A DNA stretch of 29,819 bases from Chara braunii. Taxonomy: Eukaryota; Streptophyta; Charophyceae; Charales; Characeae. Made by a program: the position numbers and the translations under genes. Below are positions 1 through 8,878 of this stretch, one piece after another; position 1 is the stretch's first letter, and each line of letters opens with the position of its first letter. Below the pieces are notes generated by a model. It saw only the letters and a list, made by a program, of their open reading frames with translations. It was not told the origin of the DNA and made no database searches. The stretch spans positions 1,062,800 to 1,092,618 of the forward strand of contig BFEA01000459.1 of NCBI GenBank assembly GCA_003427395.1, written 5' to 3'.

Positions 1-60
1 CACACACACACACTCACACTCAATCAATCAATGAAATCATATCGATCAATCAATCAAACC
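1..60. repeat. (CA)n and (AATC)n microsatellites
   Basis: The window opens with a CA dinucleotide run and continues into repeated AATC tetranucleotides. Similar simple-sequence tracts (TA runs near 220-236 and 247-259, A and T homopolymers) follow to about 360, in AT-rich DNA where I see no gene. Confidence 0.85.
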
Positions 61-399
61 CTTTTTTTGTTTATTTGTTTTCAAATTTTGCGTCTGCATT
101 TTTTTTTAAACACCTCATTTACCTGCAAAAAACAGAAATTCATTAAAAAAAAAAACACAGGTCGACTTGGGGACCATATATCTCATGATAAAAAAAAAAA
201 ATAAAAAAATACTGGTTTTATATATATATATGTGTGTTTGTGACGATATATATATATATTGTTTAAATCGATTTTAGGTTTTGATTTTTTAAAAATCTTA
301 AACAAAGTCGGATACCAGAAAATAAATATAGGATTGTATTGTTTTCCAAAACATGTTATTCATTAAAATAGGACATTATATTGTGTCCTCTTTCGAACG

Positions 400-1135
400 G
401 ATTCAGTTTTGGCTACAGCCTAAGCAATGTAGGCATGCCCATCCACTCGGCCCATATGCGGAAGCGTGTTGAGATCCATACTTGTTTATAATTGTGAAGA
501 CCAAGGCCCCTTGATTGTGTCCTTGTCCGAGAAGTTCGACAAGTGTTTTGAGATCCGTACTTCTTTAGAATTGTGATGAGCAAGGCCGCTTAATTGTATC
601 CTTCTTGGACAAGCTAGCTTCCACTATCCCGAAGTAACGTAGGCATGTCCATCCTCTCGACCGAAACATCTAATACTCATATGGATGTTTGGTGAGATTC
701 CGTCTTCTTTACAATGCTTAGTGTAGCGACTGGCATGCCCAAGCAATTGGCCCGCATGCGGAAGTGTGTTGAGATCCATACTTCTTATACTAAAAAAATT
801 TAATGAGCAAGGCGTTACAACCGGATCGATGTTGGATAACACTTTTATGAAGCGTCTTGATTGTCTCCTTATTGGACAAGCTTGCTTCGGTTATCTTTCA
901 GTAACAAGGTATGTCTATCCTCTCGGCGAGTAAGTTATATAGATTCGGTGAGATTCGTGTTCTTTAGAAGGCTTAGTATAGCGACAAGCACGGCCAGGCA
1001 CTTGGCAAACATGCGGACGTGTATTGAGATCCATACTTGTTATACTTTAGAAGGCTTAGTATAGCGACAAGCGCGCCCAGGCACTTAGCCAACATGCGAA
1101 AGTGTGTTAAGATCCATACTTGTTATACATCAGAA
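400..1135. repeat. Degenerate local repeat array with a GAAGTG...GATCC...ACTT core
   Basis: A block including 'GGCATGCCC', 'CATGCGGAAGTGTGTT' and 'GAGATCCATACTTGTTATA' recurs with divergence. The core GAAGTGTGTTGAGATCCATA is seen near 461-484, 541-563, 761-784, 1014-1038 and 1097-1120. The clearest unit is an 83-base tandem duplication, 963-1045 and 1046-1128, beginning TTTAGAAGGCTTAGTATAGC. The short reading frames here are not conserved between copies, so I do not call genes. Confidence 0.7.
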
Positions 1136-1820
1136 ATTTGATGAGCATGGTGTCCTAACCGAACCCATAGTGGATAATACATTTTCGAATGTCATCGCTA
1201 TTGCACTTTATTCAAGTGATGCAATGTATGTTTGATAATATCTGGGCTTATTTCGCTATGTGATGAAATGCATACAAAGAAGGGGGTTGATTATACTGGC
1301 AAGCAACATCTGCACTTGAGCAGGCCATTCACAGAAGTCCCAGACATGAACACGAAGTCATTTGTTAAATGCAGTGCAAGCAATCACAAAGCAAGTTATG
1401 GTAGCGTAATGAACTGCACACTGACGCACTTATCAGGAGTTGTTATGCATGGGCACACCAATTTATTATACCACACAAGAAATTCGGATATCATGCGATT
1501 TCAATTGTAATGCACACTCTAGGTTCTTATATGTGAAATTCAGAGAAAAGAACGCAACAAGAATTTGTCCCACCGCACGAGAAATGATGAAGATGACAAA
1601 GTCTACAAATGTCACCATACAGACAACGACCATCCTAAACAGAACTCGAAATTGAGCGAATAAAAGAGAACGAAGTTGCCTTGAGAAAGGCAGTGGAGTA
1701 ATGTCATGTCTAAGCAAAAACAATAACCATTGAATGAAATATAGTCAAAAGATTGTACAAAAGTTTTGGAAATCAATCAAAGACAATGGTGTTCCAAAAG
1801 ATATGTTGCCAATTGTCGTC
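1136..1820. other. No recognisable gene
   Basis: Moderately AT-rich sequence with several short overlapping reading frames (60-92 codons) on both strands. None shows a recognisable motif or biased composition. It may be the 3' flank of the leftward protease remnant that ends at 1824. Confidence 0.5.
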
Positions 1821-1823
1821 TAA

Positions 1824-2601
1824 TTACAGGTATATCTTCAGAAGAGGACCTGAAAGGTCACCTCGTTGCAACAGCGTTGCAAACGTCAACATGAAAACCC
1901 CACAACTAACTCCGTCAACTTTTCTCGGAACTCCTTCCACAACAACGTTCCCCGCCATAGATTCCCAACTCCTAGGCGACCGGCCATGTGAGGTATGACG
2001 TTCTAAGTACTGTATAATCAACTCAAAAACACTAAGGTAGAAACGAGAATCTGCTATAACGCGAGGATAGGAGTCGAAAATCTCGAAGACATTGTCCCTC
2101 AAATTGATGGAAAGGAGGATCCAGTGATCATTGTCTTTGTGCACCGGCACGAAGATCATATCGAAGTGAAGCAGATCTACATTCTTAGCCCACCTTTCCA
2201 CCCCACCGTGTCCATGAAATTGCAGCTTACTGAAGAAGAAAGAACTGAAGTTGAAGACTCGAAGGCCTGATGATGTTTGACGTGTCATGCATGCAGTTGA
2301 CCCCAAAAGCGCCATGTAGAAATTCACCACCTCATCGTTGCTTCCCATCGACAAGCAAGACGGTGAACAGATCTTTAGTTGTGATTCTCACTTGACCATC
2401 ACCGAAAGTAGATAGAACATGATGAGGTGGCACCAAGCCTCGGGATACGATTCGATGAAAGTTGAAAAGTAAAATATTGACATAGCCATGCAGATGATGG
2501 CCTCTCCAACCAGTGGAGTTTGTCATCACGTGGTCGGGTTCAGCGAGGAGCGTGTTATCCTTTGAACACGAAGACGAGGAGCGCAGTCGAGCCTGAGACC
2601 C
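1824..2601 (-). pseudogene. Ulp1/SENP-like C48 cysteine protease remnant
   Basis: Proteases of this family (clan CE, C48) remove SUMO or related modifiers; domesticated and transposon-borne copies are common in plants. The main segment (minus strand, 2354 to 1824) has NDEVVNFYMALL near its start, matching the family's 'LNDEVINFY' helix. It then has DNDHW (His77), FDSYP (Asp94) and DGVSCGVF (Cys151), the catalytic order H-D-C. The oxyanion-hole glutamine normally lies six residues before the cysteine; here that position is lysine (VPRKVDG), so activity is doubtful. The family's preceding segment, ITTKDLFTVLL, lies directly upstream in another frame that stops at 2332, implying a one-base frameshift at about 2343-2346. 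A plausible splice acceptor (TTGTGCAG before GGGTCTCAGG) suggests the exon begins near 2601. The family assignment is secure; function and intactness are not. Confidence 0.8.
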
Positions 2602-2848
2602 CTGCACAACGCGAAGCAAGAAAACATCAGGCCAAACAGTATGGAGGGCACAAGAGCGATGAAGTCCGGATTCCGGCAGGCTAGAAGCCACAACGCGTGG
2701 AGACCGACCGAACACGTCCGACCCCGACACTGGAAGTGAGGACACCGGCGCGTTGAAAAGATCGGACCTCCGGAAGGTCTGTTTTTTGTACACCGCCAGT
2801 GTCGTCACGACCAGTGTCGGCAGGAGACGGAAAGCCGGCACTTGCGCA

Positions 2849-3235
2849 TGTGCGGATGCCGGCGGAGTATCAGAGAGTAAGCACATCACGTACCAACAAT
2901 AGAAGCGCGGACACCGGCGGACTTAAACAACCAGCAGATAGAAGGGTTGTTTTATCTTCTCGGCAGGGGTTATTTGGTCCGTCGGTATCCGCACTTGTAT
3001 TGCGGAAGGGTGATGACGTCAGGCTCTGTGTGTTGGTCGCGGATGAAAGTCCGCCGGAATCCATACTTAACCATGTGCCAGCTCTCCTCATGTCGTTGAC
3101 AATGGTGGTGCGGATATCGGCGGACTACAATGACATGTCCTGCCCACGAAAGAACAACACACTTCAGACGACGCGGACAAGGCTGGTGTGTCGTACCGAA
3201 AGGACCCAATGTTGTAGTCCACCGATGTCCGCACT
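2849..3235. repeat. Cluster of the 24-base dispersed palindrome (six copies)
   Basis: The element reads GAAGTTCG, then eight bases usually like GATGCCGG, then CGGACTTC; the outer arms pair over eight bases with one G-T mismatch. Variant copies lie near 2849-2869, 2901-2924, 2978-2998, 3046-3068, 3107-3126 and 3214-3235, in both orientations and often with GTGCGGAT replacing GTTCGGAT. Overlapping frames on both strands stay open across this stretch because the element has no stop codon in any frame, so those frames should not be read as genes. The rest of 2602-3460 shows no recognisable protein. Confidence 0.75.
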
Positions 3236-3463
3236 TGCTGTGTCGAGGCCAACACCGGTTGATCTGTATGTGCTCCTCAGGGCTCGAATTTTGGCACAGC
3301 GAGAACTGCGCCAGTGTCGACAATCCTCTTCTGTGGCCGCACAGACATCCATCTTCGCTACCGTCCATGGGAAGGCGGAACTTGTCCTCTCGTCAATGAC
3401 AGGATGGCCGACTGACATCGTTGGCACTCTAGAGACGTTAGCATGCTGACGTGGCGAAGATCA

Positions 3464-4477
3464 TTAACGCTTACCAGCCGGTTTCTCCTTCCGTTCCTTC
3501 ATCGGCGACCGGGGCGCGGGTAAGGCGAGCACCGCGAGAGGCTGAGCGACCGCCCTGCTTTTTTTCGGGGACGTCAGATGCTGGCAGCCGGCAACCTGAG
3601 TCTCCATTTCCATTGTCGTCGCTTCGTCGTCGACATCACCCCCGCGTTGCATCGTGTACAAGTGTCCGAACGAGTCAGACGACTCACCGCAGCCAGCATC
3701 TTCTCCACCCTCCGGCCGTTCGTCCTCCCCTTTCGCTCCTCCCCCACCTTCTTCCCATTCAAGTTCTTCTTGGTCGTCCTCCACTTGTACCCATTCCTCC
3801 CCCCCATCCCTCTTGCGCATATCAGCTCCTCCCACTGGCCTCACGTCGACTCCCGTCGACAAGTCTTCTGTCCCCGCACACGTCTCATCTTCCGCCCGCC
3901 CGACGACATCTGGCTGCAGGTCCGTTCCCCAGCTAGTTCGGTTACTGGCGGAGTTCAAATTGCAGAGCACAGACGGCGCCCCGCTATCCAACCGTGCATT
4001 GAACTCTGCACGCTGCCCATCTCCGACGGCCGACGCCGTCCCCTGCCGCGTAGGAAAGTCGTCGGACGTCGCACCGGACGAAACCGAAGTGCGGATTCTG
4101 GCGGACTTCGTTTTGCCACACGTTTCCGATACTTCTGCTCCGGTAGCGCTGCGCAGGACGGGCTCCCCATCGTGCACCTCAGGGTGCTTCGTTCGGATGG
4201 CGGCGGACTTGTACTTGATGCTGGTGATCGGAACACCGGCACTCGAGCCTCTCCTGGTGCCAACGGAAGTGGCCAAATCAGTCGTCGAGGGGAGGGCCGA
4301 CCAATGTATGGTGGATGCAGCGTGGTCGCCGACGGACTTCGCGGCGCCCAAAGGAGGCGACTCCACGTTCTGAGAAGTTCGGATGTTGGCGAACTTAACC
4401 GATTTGCTGGCCTCGACGGTCGTCTTGTCAGCAATGTTCAACAACCCAACCCGACCGCCGCTTTCCGCTGTTCTGCC
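3464..4477 (-). CDS. Low-complexity C-terminus carrying in-frame palindrome copies
   Basis: After the TAG at 4478 the same frame stays open to TAA 3464-3466. The sequence is Ser/Thr/Ala-rich, then strongly acidic (EELEWEEGGGG, DERPEGGEDAG), and ends basic (SPMKERKEKPAGKR). Copies of the 24-base palindrome lie inside it in one reading phase. They encode KFANIRTS (4374-4396), KSAAIRTK (about 4188-4210), KSARIRTS (4086-4109) and a weaker NSASNRTS (about 3937-3958), with a half copy KSVGDHAAS near 4330-4350. Whether this was ever translated is unknown; the plus-strand frames over the same stretch are shadows. Confidence 0.4.
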   Translation of the reverse strand, partial: GRTAESGGRVGLLNIADKTTVEASKSVKFANIRTSQNVESPPLGAAKSVGDHAASTIHWSALPSTTDLATSVGTRRGSSAGVPITSIKYKSAAIRTKHPEVHDGEPVLRSATGAEVSETCGKTKSARIRTSVSSGATSDDFPTRQGTASAVGDGQRAEFNARLDSGAPSVLCNLNSASNRTSWGTDLQPDVVGRAEDETCAGTEDLSTGVDVRPVGGADMRKRDGGEEWVQVEDDQEELEWEEGGGGAKGEDERPEGGEDAGCGESSDSFGHLYTMQRGGDVDDEATTMEMETQVAGCQHLTSPKKSRAVAQPLAVLALPAPRSPMKERKEKPAGKR

Positions 4478-4480
4478 CTA

Positions 4481-4933
4481 GTCGTGAGTGCCAACCGATC
4501 CCCCTGACGCGGCGCCCTCTCCTGTCCCCTTGCTGCTTCCCCCACCCCCTCCCCCGCGCGGAGGGCCTGGAGGTCCCCCTCCCGCACTCCCCTGCGACCC
4601 CGTCGCAGGGGGGACCTTCCAGTCCACGCTTCCTTTCAAAGGGCTCGTATCGAAGTCGTAAAACTCGTCCGAGAATTCCAACCACCCCTTGTCTTGAAGC
4701 TCCAGAAACAAACGTTCAGCGTGTTGAACGACGGCCGGGTCGGTGGCCTGGAAACGGGGGTTCTCTGACGCCACTTTGTCCGCCACACCACTGCTTGCGA
4801 GTTGCAAGTACTCGGACTTGGGAAGGCGCGAGCATGGCTCCCACAGCCCAGCCGAGTCCACGACGGCCATTATCCACTCCCCTTCGCGGATTGCAGGCTG
4901 GATCGATCCCGGGTGCCAAATCATGTCGTGACC
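4481..4933 (-). CDS. Conserved tail of the same gene
   Basis: Directly after the TGA at 4934 the frame reads GHDMIWHPGSIQPAIREGEW, then IMAVVDSAGLWEPCSRLPKS and FLELQDKGWLEFSDEFYDFD. It then passes into a Gly/Pro/Ser-rich stretch (GGGPPGPPRGGGGGG) and stops at TAG 4478-4480. The first ~100 residues look well conserved and globular; the glycine-rich part matches a C-rich run on the plus strand. Function unknown. Confidence 0.45.
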
Positions 4934-6298
4934 TCAGTCTGCTTCAGTGGAACGAGTGTGGTCGTGCCCTTCAAAGTGAATGGACTCATCCTTCCAAGAA
5001 GGATGTTCCGGCGGGACTGCACTCCCTGGACGCAAGCGAGGCGGGGCAACAATACGGGGTGTGGGTTTCGCCAACATCTTGCTGGGGGTCTTGCCGGGGG
5101 TAGACCTGCGAACGGGCGTCGCTGGAGTGGCCTGGCTTGACGATGCACCTGCCGTCGAGGAGCCCGGGGGTGGAAGAACAGGAGCAGGGAGGTAATTCAG
5201 GGCGATTTCCTCGGTGTCGCTATCCTCCTCCGGAACATTCGTGTCGAAAACGAATCCGGTCGTTGCCACTTTGTCTGTGTCAATCAATGCACTGTAACTC
5301 GCGACCCTGAGCTCCTGCTCCGACTCGACAAAGTACAAACACTCCATCCGGTCCAGGAAGTTCTTCGCATTCAAACGCGAGGCGCCGTGGTAGTTGTCCG
5401 GCAACGCCAACATGTGCTCCTTGCGTCGAATATACTCAGGGTCGCTGTCCCTCCTGGGCCGCTTCTCCAGGAGGAGGAACTTGCATATCCTGTCCCTTTT
5501 CCTCTCGCTTAGCTTGAACCACATGTCCGTGGACGGCTCCCAAGCACATCGTGGTTTGTCCGTCCTCGAAATAAACTCGCAGCGGTGGGCTCCAGAGTTG
5601 ACCGCGCCTTTCAGGAAATCCAACGTGTATTGCAGCAACTCTGAATTCCCCTCCAACGCGATGACGTTGCGACCGCCCTTCAAAGCCTCCCACACTACTT
5701 GCGCGTGCGCCTTCCCAAGAAACATGACACCCTCCCCCTTTTTGCACACGAATTCCAGCAGATGGGCCAACTGCGCGGGGTTCCGTTCTATGTCCTTGTA
5801 AACTTTGTGGTCACGGCCAGGTATGACCAGGGGCCATTCACAAGGCTCGAACGGCATCTCCGAGACGTCCGTCGGTGTGACTTTGACATGTGCCCCCACA
5901 GCAGCAGCATCACCCACCTCCAACCTCGCGTCGTAAACCACATACGTGTTCTCCCGCAAGTCGTCAGCTTTGAAGAGGATGTTCATGAGGTCGTCCACTG
6001 AGTACAAGTTGTTGCCGACCGCGAAGCTTTTTTTCTGCTGCGGCCTCCTCACCCACTTTCCTGCCATTACCTTGACAATGGACAGATGGCGCAGACTGGT
6101 CATGAAGTAGTAGTCGTGCTCCCGGGGGACGAAAGCAACGACCGTCCAGTGCGAAGGGAACAAATGTTGTAGAAGGGCATTCAAACTCTCGAAAGCTTGC
6201 TGTGTCCACTGTGTGATGTCCACAGGCTCGCACAAATCAAGAACGGCAGTGTGGCACTTCGTGATCCCAACCGCTTTCTCCAACTCGACGACATTCAT
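4934..6298 (-). CDS. Methyltransferase-like segment (454 codons, longest intact piece)
   Basis: Residues about 15-75 hold VLDLCEPVDITQW, a helix (QAFESLNALLQHLFPSHW) and a strand TVVAFVP. This spacing recalls the catalytic DPPY-helix-strand block of N4/N6 DNA methyltransferases, but with EPVD where DPP(Y/W) is expected. Residues about 177-219 (LAHLLEFVCKKGEGVMFLGK, then VWEALKGGRNVIALEGNSE) match the layout of the SAM-binding end of that fold: G-x-G, a helix, then G-R-x-V-x-x-x-E. Both motifs are degenerate, so a catalytically dead or divergent enzyme is possible. The C-terminal third is Pro/Ser/Thr-rich with TPVRRSTPGKTPSKMLAKP. The segment ends at TGA 4934-4936 (GAC TGA GGT), and protein continues in frame as GHDMIWHPG. 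Confidence 0.5.
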   Translation of the reverse strand: MNVVELEKAVGITKCHTAVLDLCEPVDITQWTQQAFESLNALLQHLFPSHWTVVAFVPREHDYYFMTSLRHLSIVKVMAGKWVRRPQQKKSFAVGNNLYSVDDLMNILFKADDLRENTYVVYDARLEVGDAAAVGAHVKVTPTDVSEMPFEPCEWPLVIPGRDHKVYKDIERNPAQLAHLLEFVCKKGEGVMFLGKAHAQVVWEALKGGRNVIALEGNSELLQYTLDFLKGAVNSGAHRCEFISRTDKPRCAWEPSTDMWFKLSERKRDRICKFLLLEKRPRRDSDPEYIRRKEHMLALPDNYHGASRLNAKNFLDRMECLYFVESEQELRVASYSALIDTDKVATTGFVFDTNVPEEDSDTEEIALNYLPAPVLPPPGSSTAGASSSQATPATPVRRSTPGKTPSKMLAKPTPRIVAPPRLRPGSAVPPEHPSWKDESIHFEGHDHTRSTEAD

Positions 6299-6301
6299 CT
6301 A

Positions 6302-6598
6302 CACCTCCAGAGCATCAACGCCGAAGAGGGCAATGGATGTCACATCCCCCGAGTCCTGCCACCGAATATGCACCATGCCTTCGGCAAGTGCGACATCCAT
6401 GCTCTTCGACCTGCTGCCGATCAGCACAGAAAGGACCTTGTTCTTCCAGTCCATGGACAACTTGTTGTTGAGAACCAGTTTTTCCGTCGCCTTGATCGAC
6501 TTGTCGTCCTCGCAGCCCATGAACGGGGGACAGTCTCTGAACACCGATGAGTCTCCAACGAGTTTCCTACTTCCGTCCCACAATGCTGCATCCAGTCC
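6302..6598 (-). CDS. Linker segment before the methyltransferase-like part
   Basis: The frame continues from the TAG at 6599 through ALWDGSRKLVGDSSVF, CPPFMGCEDDKSIKATEKLV and VHIRWQDSGDVTSIALFG to TAG 6299-6301, which falls immediately before an ATG that opens the longest intact piece. The residues are mixed hydrophobic/charged, consistent with a folded domain rather than linker. No family recognised. Confidence 0.45.
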
Positions 6599-6601
6599 CT
6601 A

Positions 6602-6931
6602 GCTTTTGAACTGCGCCAAAATCGCCTCTCTTTTCCGCAGGAAGGGATAGGAACGCGTCCAATCGGAGTCGGGCCGATTCTCATACTTGAATTGGTAGTA
6701 GTTCCATAACCGCACCAAGATGCGGTCGCACTTCACCAGATGCACTGCCTCTTGCATCCCTAGCTTCCCTTGCTTTGCCAACGCAGAGGAGCCGGTCTGC
6801 ACCCACACCACCTCGCAGTTGAGAACCTTCTTTAGCAGCCGACATTTCTCATTGTCCGTGAGGGCTTCCATGCTTTTCCAGCAGTGCGGATCCGGCTCGT
6901 TGAATTGGATGAACCAGTCGCCGGATTCCTT
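6602..6931 (-). CDS. Middle segment of the same gene, unknown domain
   Basis: Continuing in frame after the TAA at 6932, the sequence reads KESGDWFIQFNEPDPHCWKS and then a helical, charged region with CEVVWVQTGSSALAKQGKLG, CDRILVRLWNYYQFKYENRP and FLRKREAILAQF. It ends at TAG 6599-6601. An internal ATG at 6869-6871 could start a 90-residue product, but the upstream residues look equally protein-like, so I treat it as part of the long gene. I do not recognise the domain. Confidence 0.45.
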
Positions 6932-7576
6932 TTATTTTTTTCCTTTCTTTTGAGGCGCATCGACGGGGATGTTGTAGACGACCTCCTTTCGCCCGGTCTT
7001 ATCATGTTCGATGTGGCTCACACCGGCCTTCACGCCCTTCACCTTCTTCTTCTTCGCGATCCACTTCGCCCCTTCGGGTGCCAACAGTCTGCCCGTCTCC
7101 CATTTCTCGAAAAATTCCATTCCCATTTTCCACGCGCTCTCACTGGCCATCGCAAGCGGGAAATAAGATCGAAGGGCAGCGTTCTGCTTCCTTATGCCTT
7201 GCTCGGTCTTGTCGTCAGCGAGTGTCCACAAATGATTGTACGACGTCTTTTGAAGCGCATCTTCACAAAACCGGCGCCAAGACTCCACCTGAGTCTGTTT
7301 CCCGCTCGGGTTCCCCATAACAGCTCTTGGGTAACCCTTTTCCTTCCAGCACCACCGGATGTCCTTCATCGAAAGTTTTTGCTGTCTGGGAGGCGCCTTC
7401 AGGTCCTTCTTGTTATCCTCGGCGCTGACCAGAAAATACCCTTCGAAGTCCGCGTCGGAGAAGTACACCATTCGCGCAGGCCACCTCTCAAAGTCGTACC
7501 TCACCTCCACGTCTGTGCCAAGCAGCGTCCTGGCGGCGGCCGCATTATGCTGGCCGGCAACAGCGTAGTAGTAGTA
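6932..7576 (-). CDS. Second half of ParB-like domain and conserved middle region
   Basis: Directly after the premature TAG the frame reads YYYYAVAGQHNAAAARTLLG, resembling the ParB signature in which a strand leads to G-(E/Q)-(R/H)-R/N and an Ala-rich helix. VYFSDADFEGYFLVSAEDN follows, then a Trp-rich helical region (IRWCWKEKGYPRAVMGNPSG, SWRRFCEDAL, MGMEFFEKWETGRLL). In ParB proteins this core binds CTP or acts as a nuclease; phage and bacterial proteins often fuse it to DNA methyltransferases. I infer a similar fold only. It ends in a Lys-rich tail at TAA 6932-6934, beside an A-rich run, and the same frame continues beyond. Confidence 0.5.
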   Translation of the reverse strand, partial: YYYYAVAGQHNAAAARTLLGTDVEVRYDFERWPARMVYFSDADFEGYFLVSAEDNKKDLKAPPRQQKLSMKDIRWCWKEKGYPRAVMGNPSGKQTQVESWRRFCEDALQKTSYNHLWTLADDKTEQGIRKQNAALRSYFPLAMASESAWKMGMEFFEKWETGRLLAPEGAKWIAKKKKVKGVKAGVSHIEHDKTGRKEVVYNIPVDAPQKKGKK

Positions 7577-8505
7577 CTAGTCCGCCAGCTCGTCCTTCCA
7601 GTCCTCGGGCTTCAGACGCTGTGCACGCACCCCCGGCTTCGGTTTCTCCAGCGGCGCCAGCTTCAGTGTGGGCAGCTCGTAAGTCTTCAAGGCGTGCGAG
7701 TAGGCCGTCGTCATCGCGTCGATGATCAGCTGTGTATGCACCGGATCCAAGGAACGCTGGTTGTACCCCGCTTCCCACTCCCCGATGTCGACGACTTGCG
7801 ACGTGTTAACGGGTGTCTCGTGCTTTGTGCGCACGCCGTCTTTCCATTCGAGGAAATACGCCGCATCGACGTCGATCGGACCCGTCTGCTGCACAGGGAC
7901 GGACACGGGCTGAATCAGCGCCGAGGATGGGCGTTTGCGGCTCGGAGCGCCCACATGCCCCTCCCCTCCCTTCCTTTTTCCCCCTGACATCTGCAGGGCC
8001 TTTGTCTTCTGTTTTTTTGATGCAGCCGCCGCGTCTCCACGGGAATCTCCCCTTCTCTTTTGCGATGACTGCTGTTCACCCTCCTCTCCACCGGACAAGA
8101 CGCCAGAAAACCTCCCCCCCGACCCCATTGTGTGACCCCTGGTTGACGTCAAGGGCCGCTCCTGGACCGGTGTTCTCATCTCAACACCCGGAATGCTCAG
8201 CACCCTACGGTCTCCCCCTCTAACCGACGAACCCGACGTCCTCTCCTCTTCTTCCCTCTCGCTGTCGTCAAAGCGACCACGTTCCTCCCTGCGGTGGAGT
8301 TGGAATGAAGCACCAGAACCCAAATCTCCTCCCTCGGATGGAGCACCGCTTGACTCGAACCCGGTGCACATCTGCACAGGCTGCGACAGCGCCAGGTCGC
8401 ATGAGATCTGGCAGGGTTCATCAAGGTGGACGTCTTTCTTCTCCATCAAGTTGAAGAACTCCCTAGCGGAAAAAAGACCTTCAGCCGCGAGTTCTGTGTA
8501 GAAAG
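7577..8505 (-). CDS. N-terminal segment: low-complexity linker and first half of ParB-like domain
   Basis: The open segment starts with a short helical part (SAREFFNLMEKKDVHLDEPC). It passes through a long Ser/Gly/Arg/Glu-rich linker with nuclear-localisation-like basic clusters (ASKKQKTKAL, GGKRKGGEG). It then enters conserved sequence from about 7808: VVDIGEWEAGYNQRSLDP, then HTQLIIDAM and YELPTLKLAPLE. The layout of these pieces matches the start of ParB/Srx-type domains: a strand, a conserved N-x-R, a helix, then a strand. The segment ends at TAG 7577-7579 in the middle of the domain, with ParB-like sequence continuing directly after it, so this stop is premature. Confidence 0.55.
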
Positions 8506-8813
8506 GGGTCCTCAAGGCACGCCCCTTCGGAAGCAGCCACGATGCCGCCCTTCGAATTATAAACCGCGTGCAGCTTGAAATACATCTTGTCGTGACTCCT
8601 AGCCGCTTGCCATCCCTCGACCAAACCAAGCACTCTCCGGCGTCTACTATCTTCCACAAATAGAACCGGACCGCACGACGCTCTCGTGGGGTCGTTCTCA
8701 TCCCCGCAGCACCAATCGACATACCATTTCGCGCGCACATGATCGGACCACGACTTTTTTGGTCGTCGATTCCCTTCCTGAGGTCCCGGTAGGCTGTTCC
8801 TCGCACATTCTGT
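8505..8813 (-). pseudogene. 5' exon fragment of the ParB/methyltransferase-like gene
   Basis: This piece reads in the frame whose stop is at 8481, one base out of phase with the rest of the gene. It includes KWYVDWCCGDENDPTRASCG and ends in GACLEDPF just before the phase change. The downstream frame picks up as FYTELAAEGLFSAREFFNLM, so a one-base indel near 8500-8510 is the simplest reading. The segment is charged and looks globular, but I do not recognise a named domain. Upstream of it the frame enters DNA carrying the 24-base palindrome, likely intron or flank. Confidence 0.5.
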
Positions 8814-8878
8814 CTGCACTAGCCCAAACGAAAGAAGCATTGGGAAACACGGAAAGCATAAACAATCAGCACAACAGA

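Larger units (their letters stand above)
3464..8813 (-). pseudogene. ParB-like plus methyltransferase-like giant gene, decayed
   Basis: A single minus-strand frame runs from about 8505 to the terminal TAA at 3464-3466 with no frameshift, roughly 1680 codons. It is interrupted by six in-frame stops: TAG 7577-7579, TAA 6932-6934, TAG 6599-6601, TAG 6299-6301, TGA 4934-4936 and TAG 4478-4480. Protein-like sequence continues across each stop. Upstream of about 8505 the protein continues in another frame to a candidate splice acceptor near 8813 (CTAGTGCAG before ACAGAATGTG). Domain order is an acidic/basic low-complexity N-terminus, a ParB-like segment, a conserved middle region, a methyltransferase-like segment, a conserved tail, then a low-complexity C-terminus. 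I associate close relatives with unannotated repeated proteins of Chara braunii, so this is probably one copy of a mobile or multicopy family. Domain names are by motif resemblance only. Confidence 0.6.

Noticed and set aside
3578-4507. Plus-strand frames of 239-309 codons
   Set aside because: They lie antisense to the long minus-strand frame; high GC and the stop-free palindrome keep several frames open. The minus frame is favoured because it continues the upstream protein in the same phase.
6884-7987. Plus-strand frame of 367 codons
   Set aside because: Antisense shadow of the ParB-like region; residues show no motif, whereas the minus strand has ordered, family-like sequence.
3464-8505. 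Alternative genetic code with TAG and TGA read as sense
   Set aside because: Stops of all three kinds interrupt frames, frameshifts are also present in several genes, and the same triplets appear to end genes (for example TAG 24604-24606, TGA 10582-10584). Decay is simpler.
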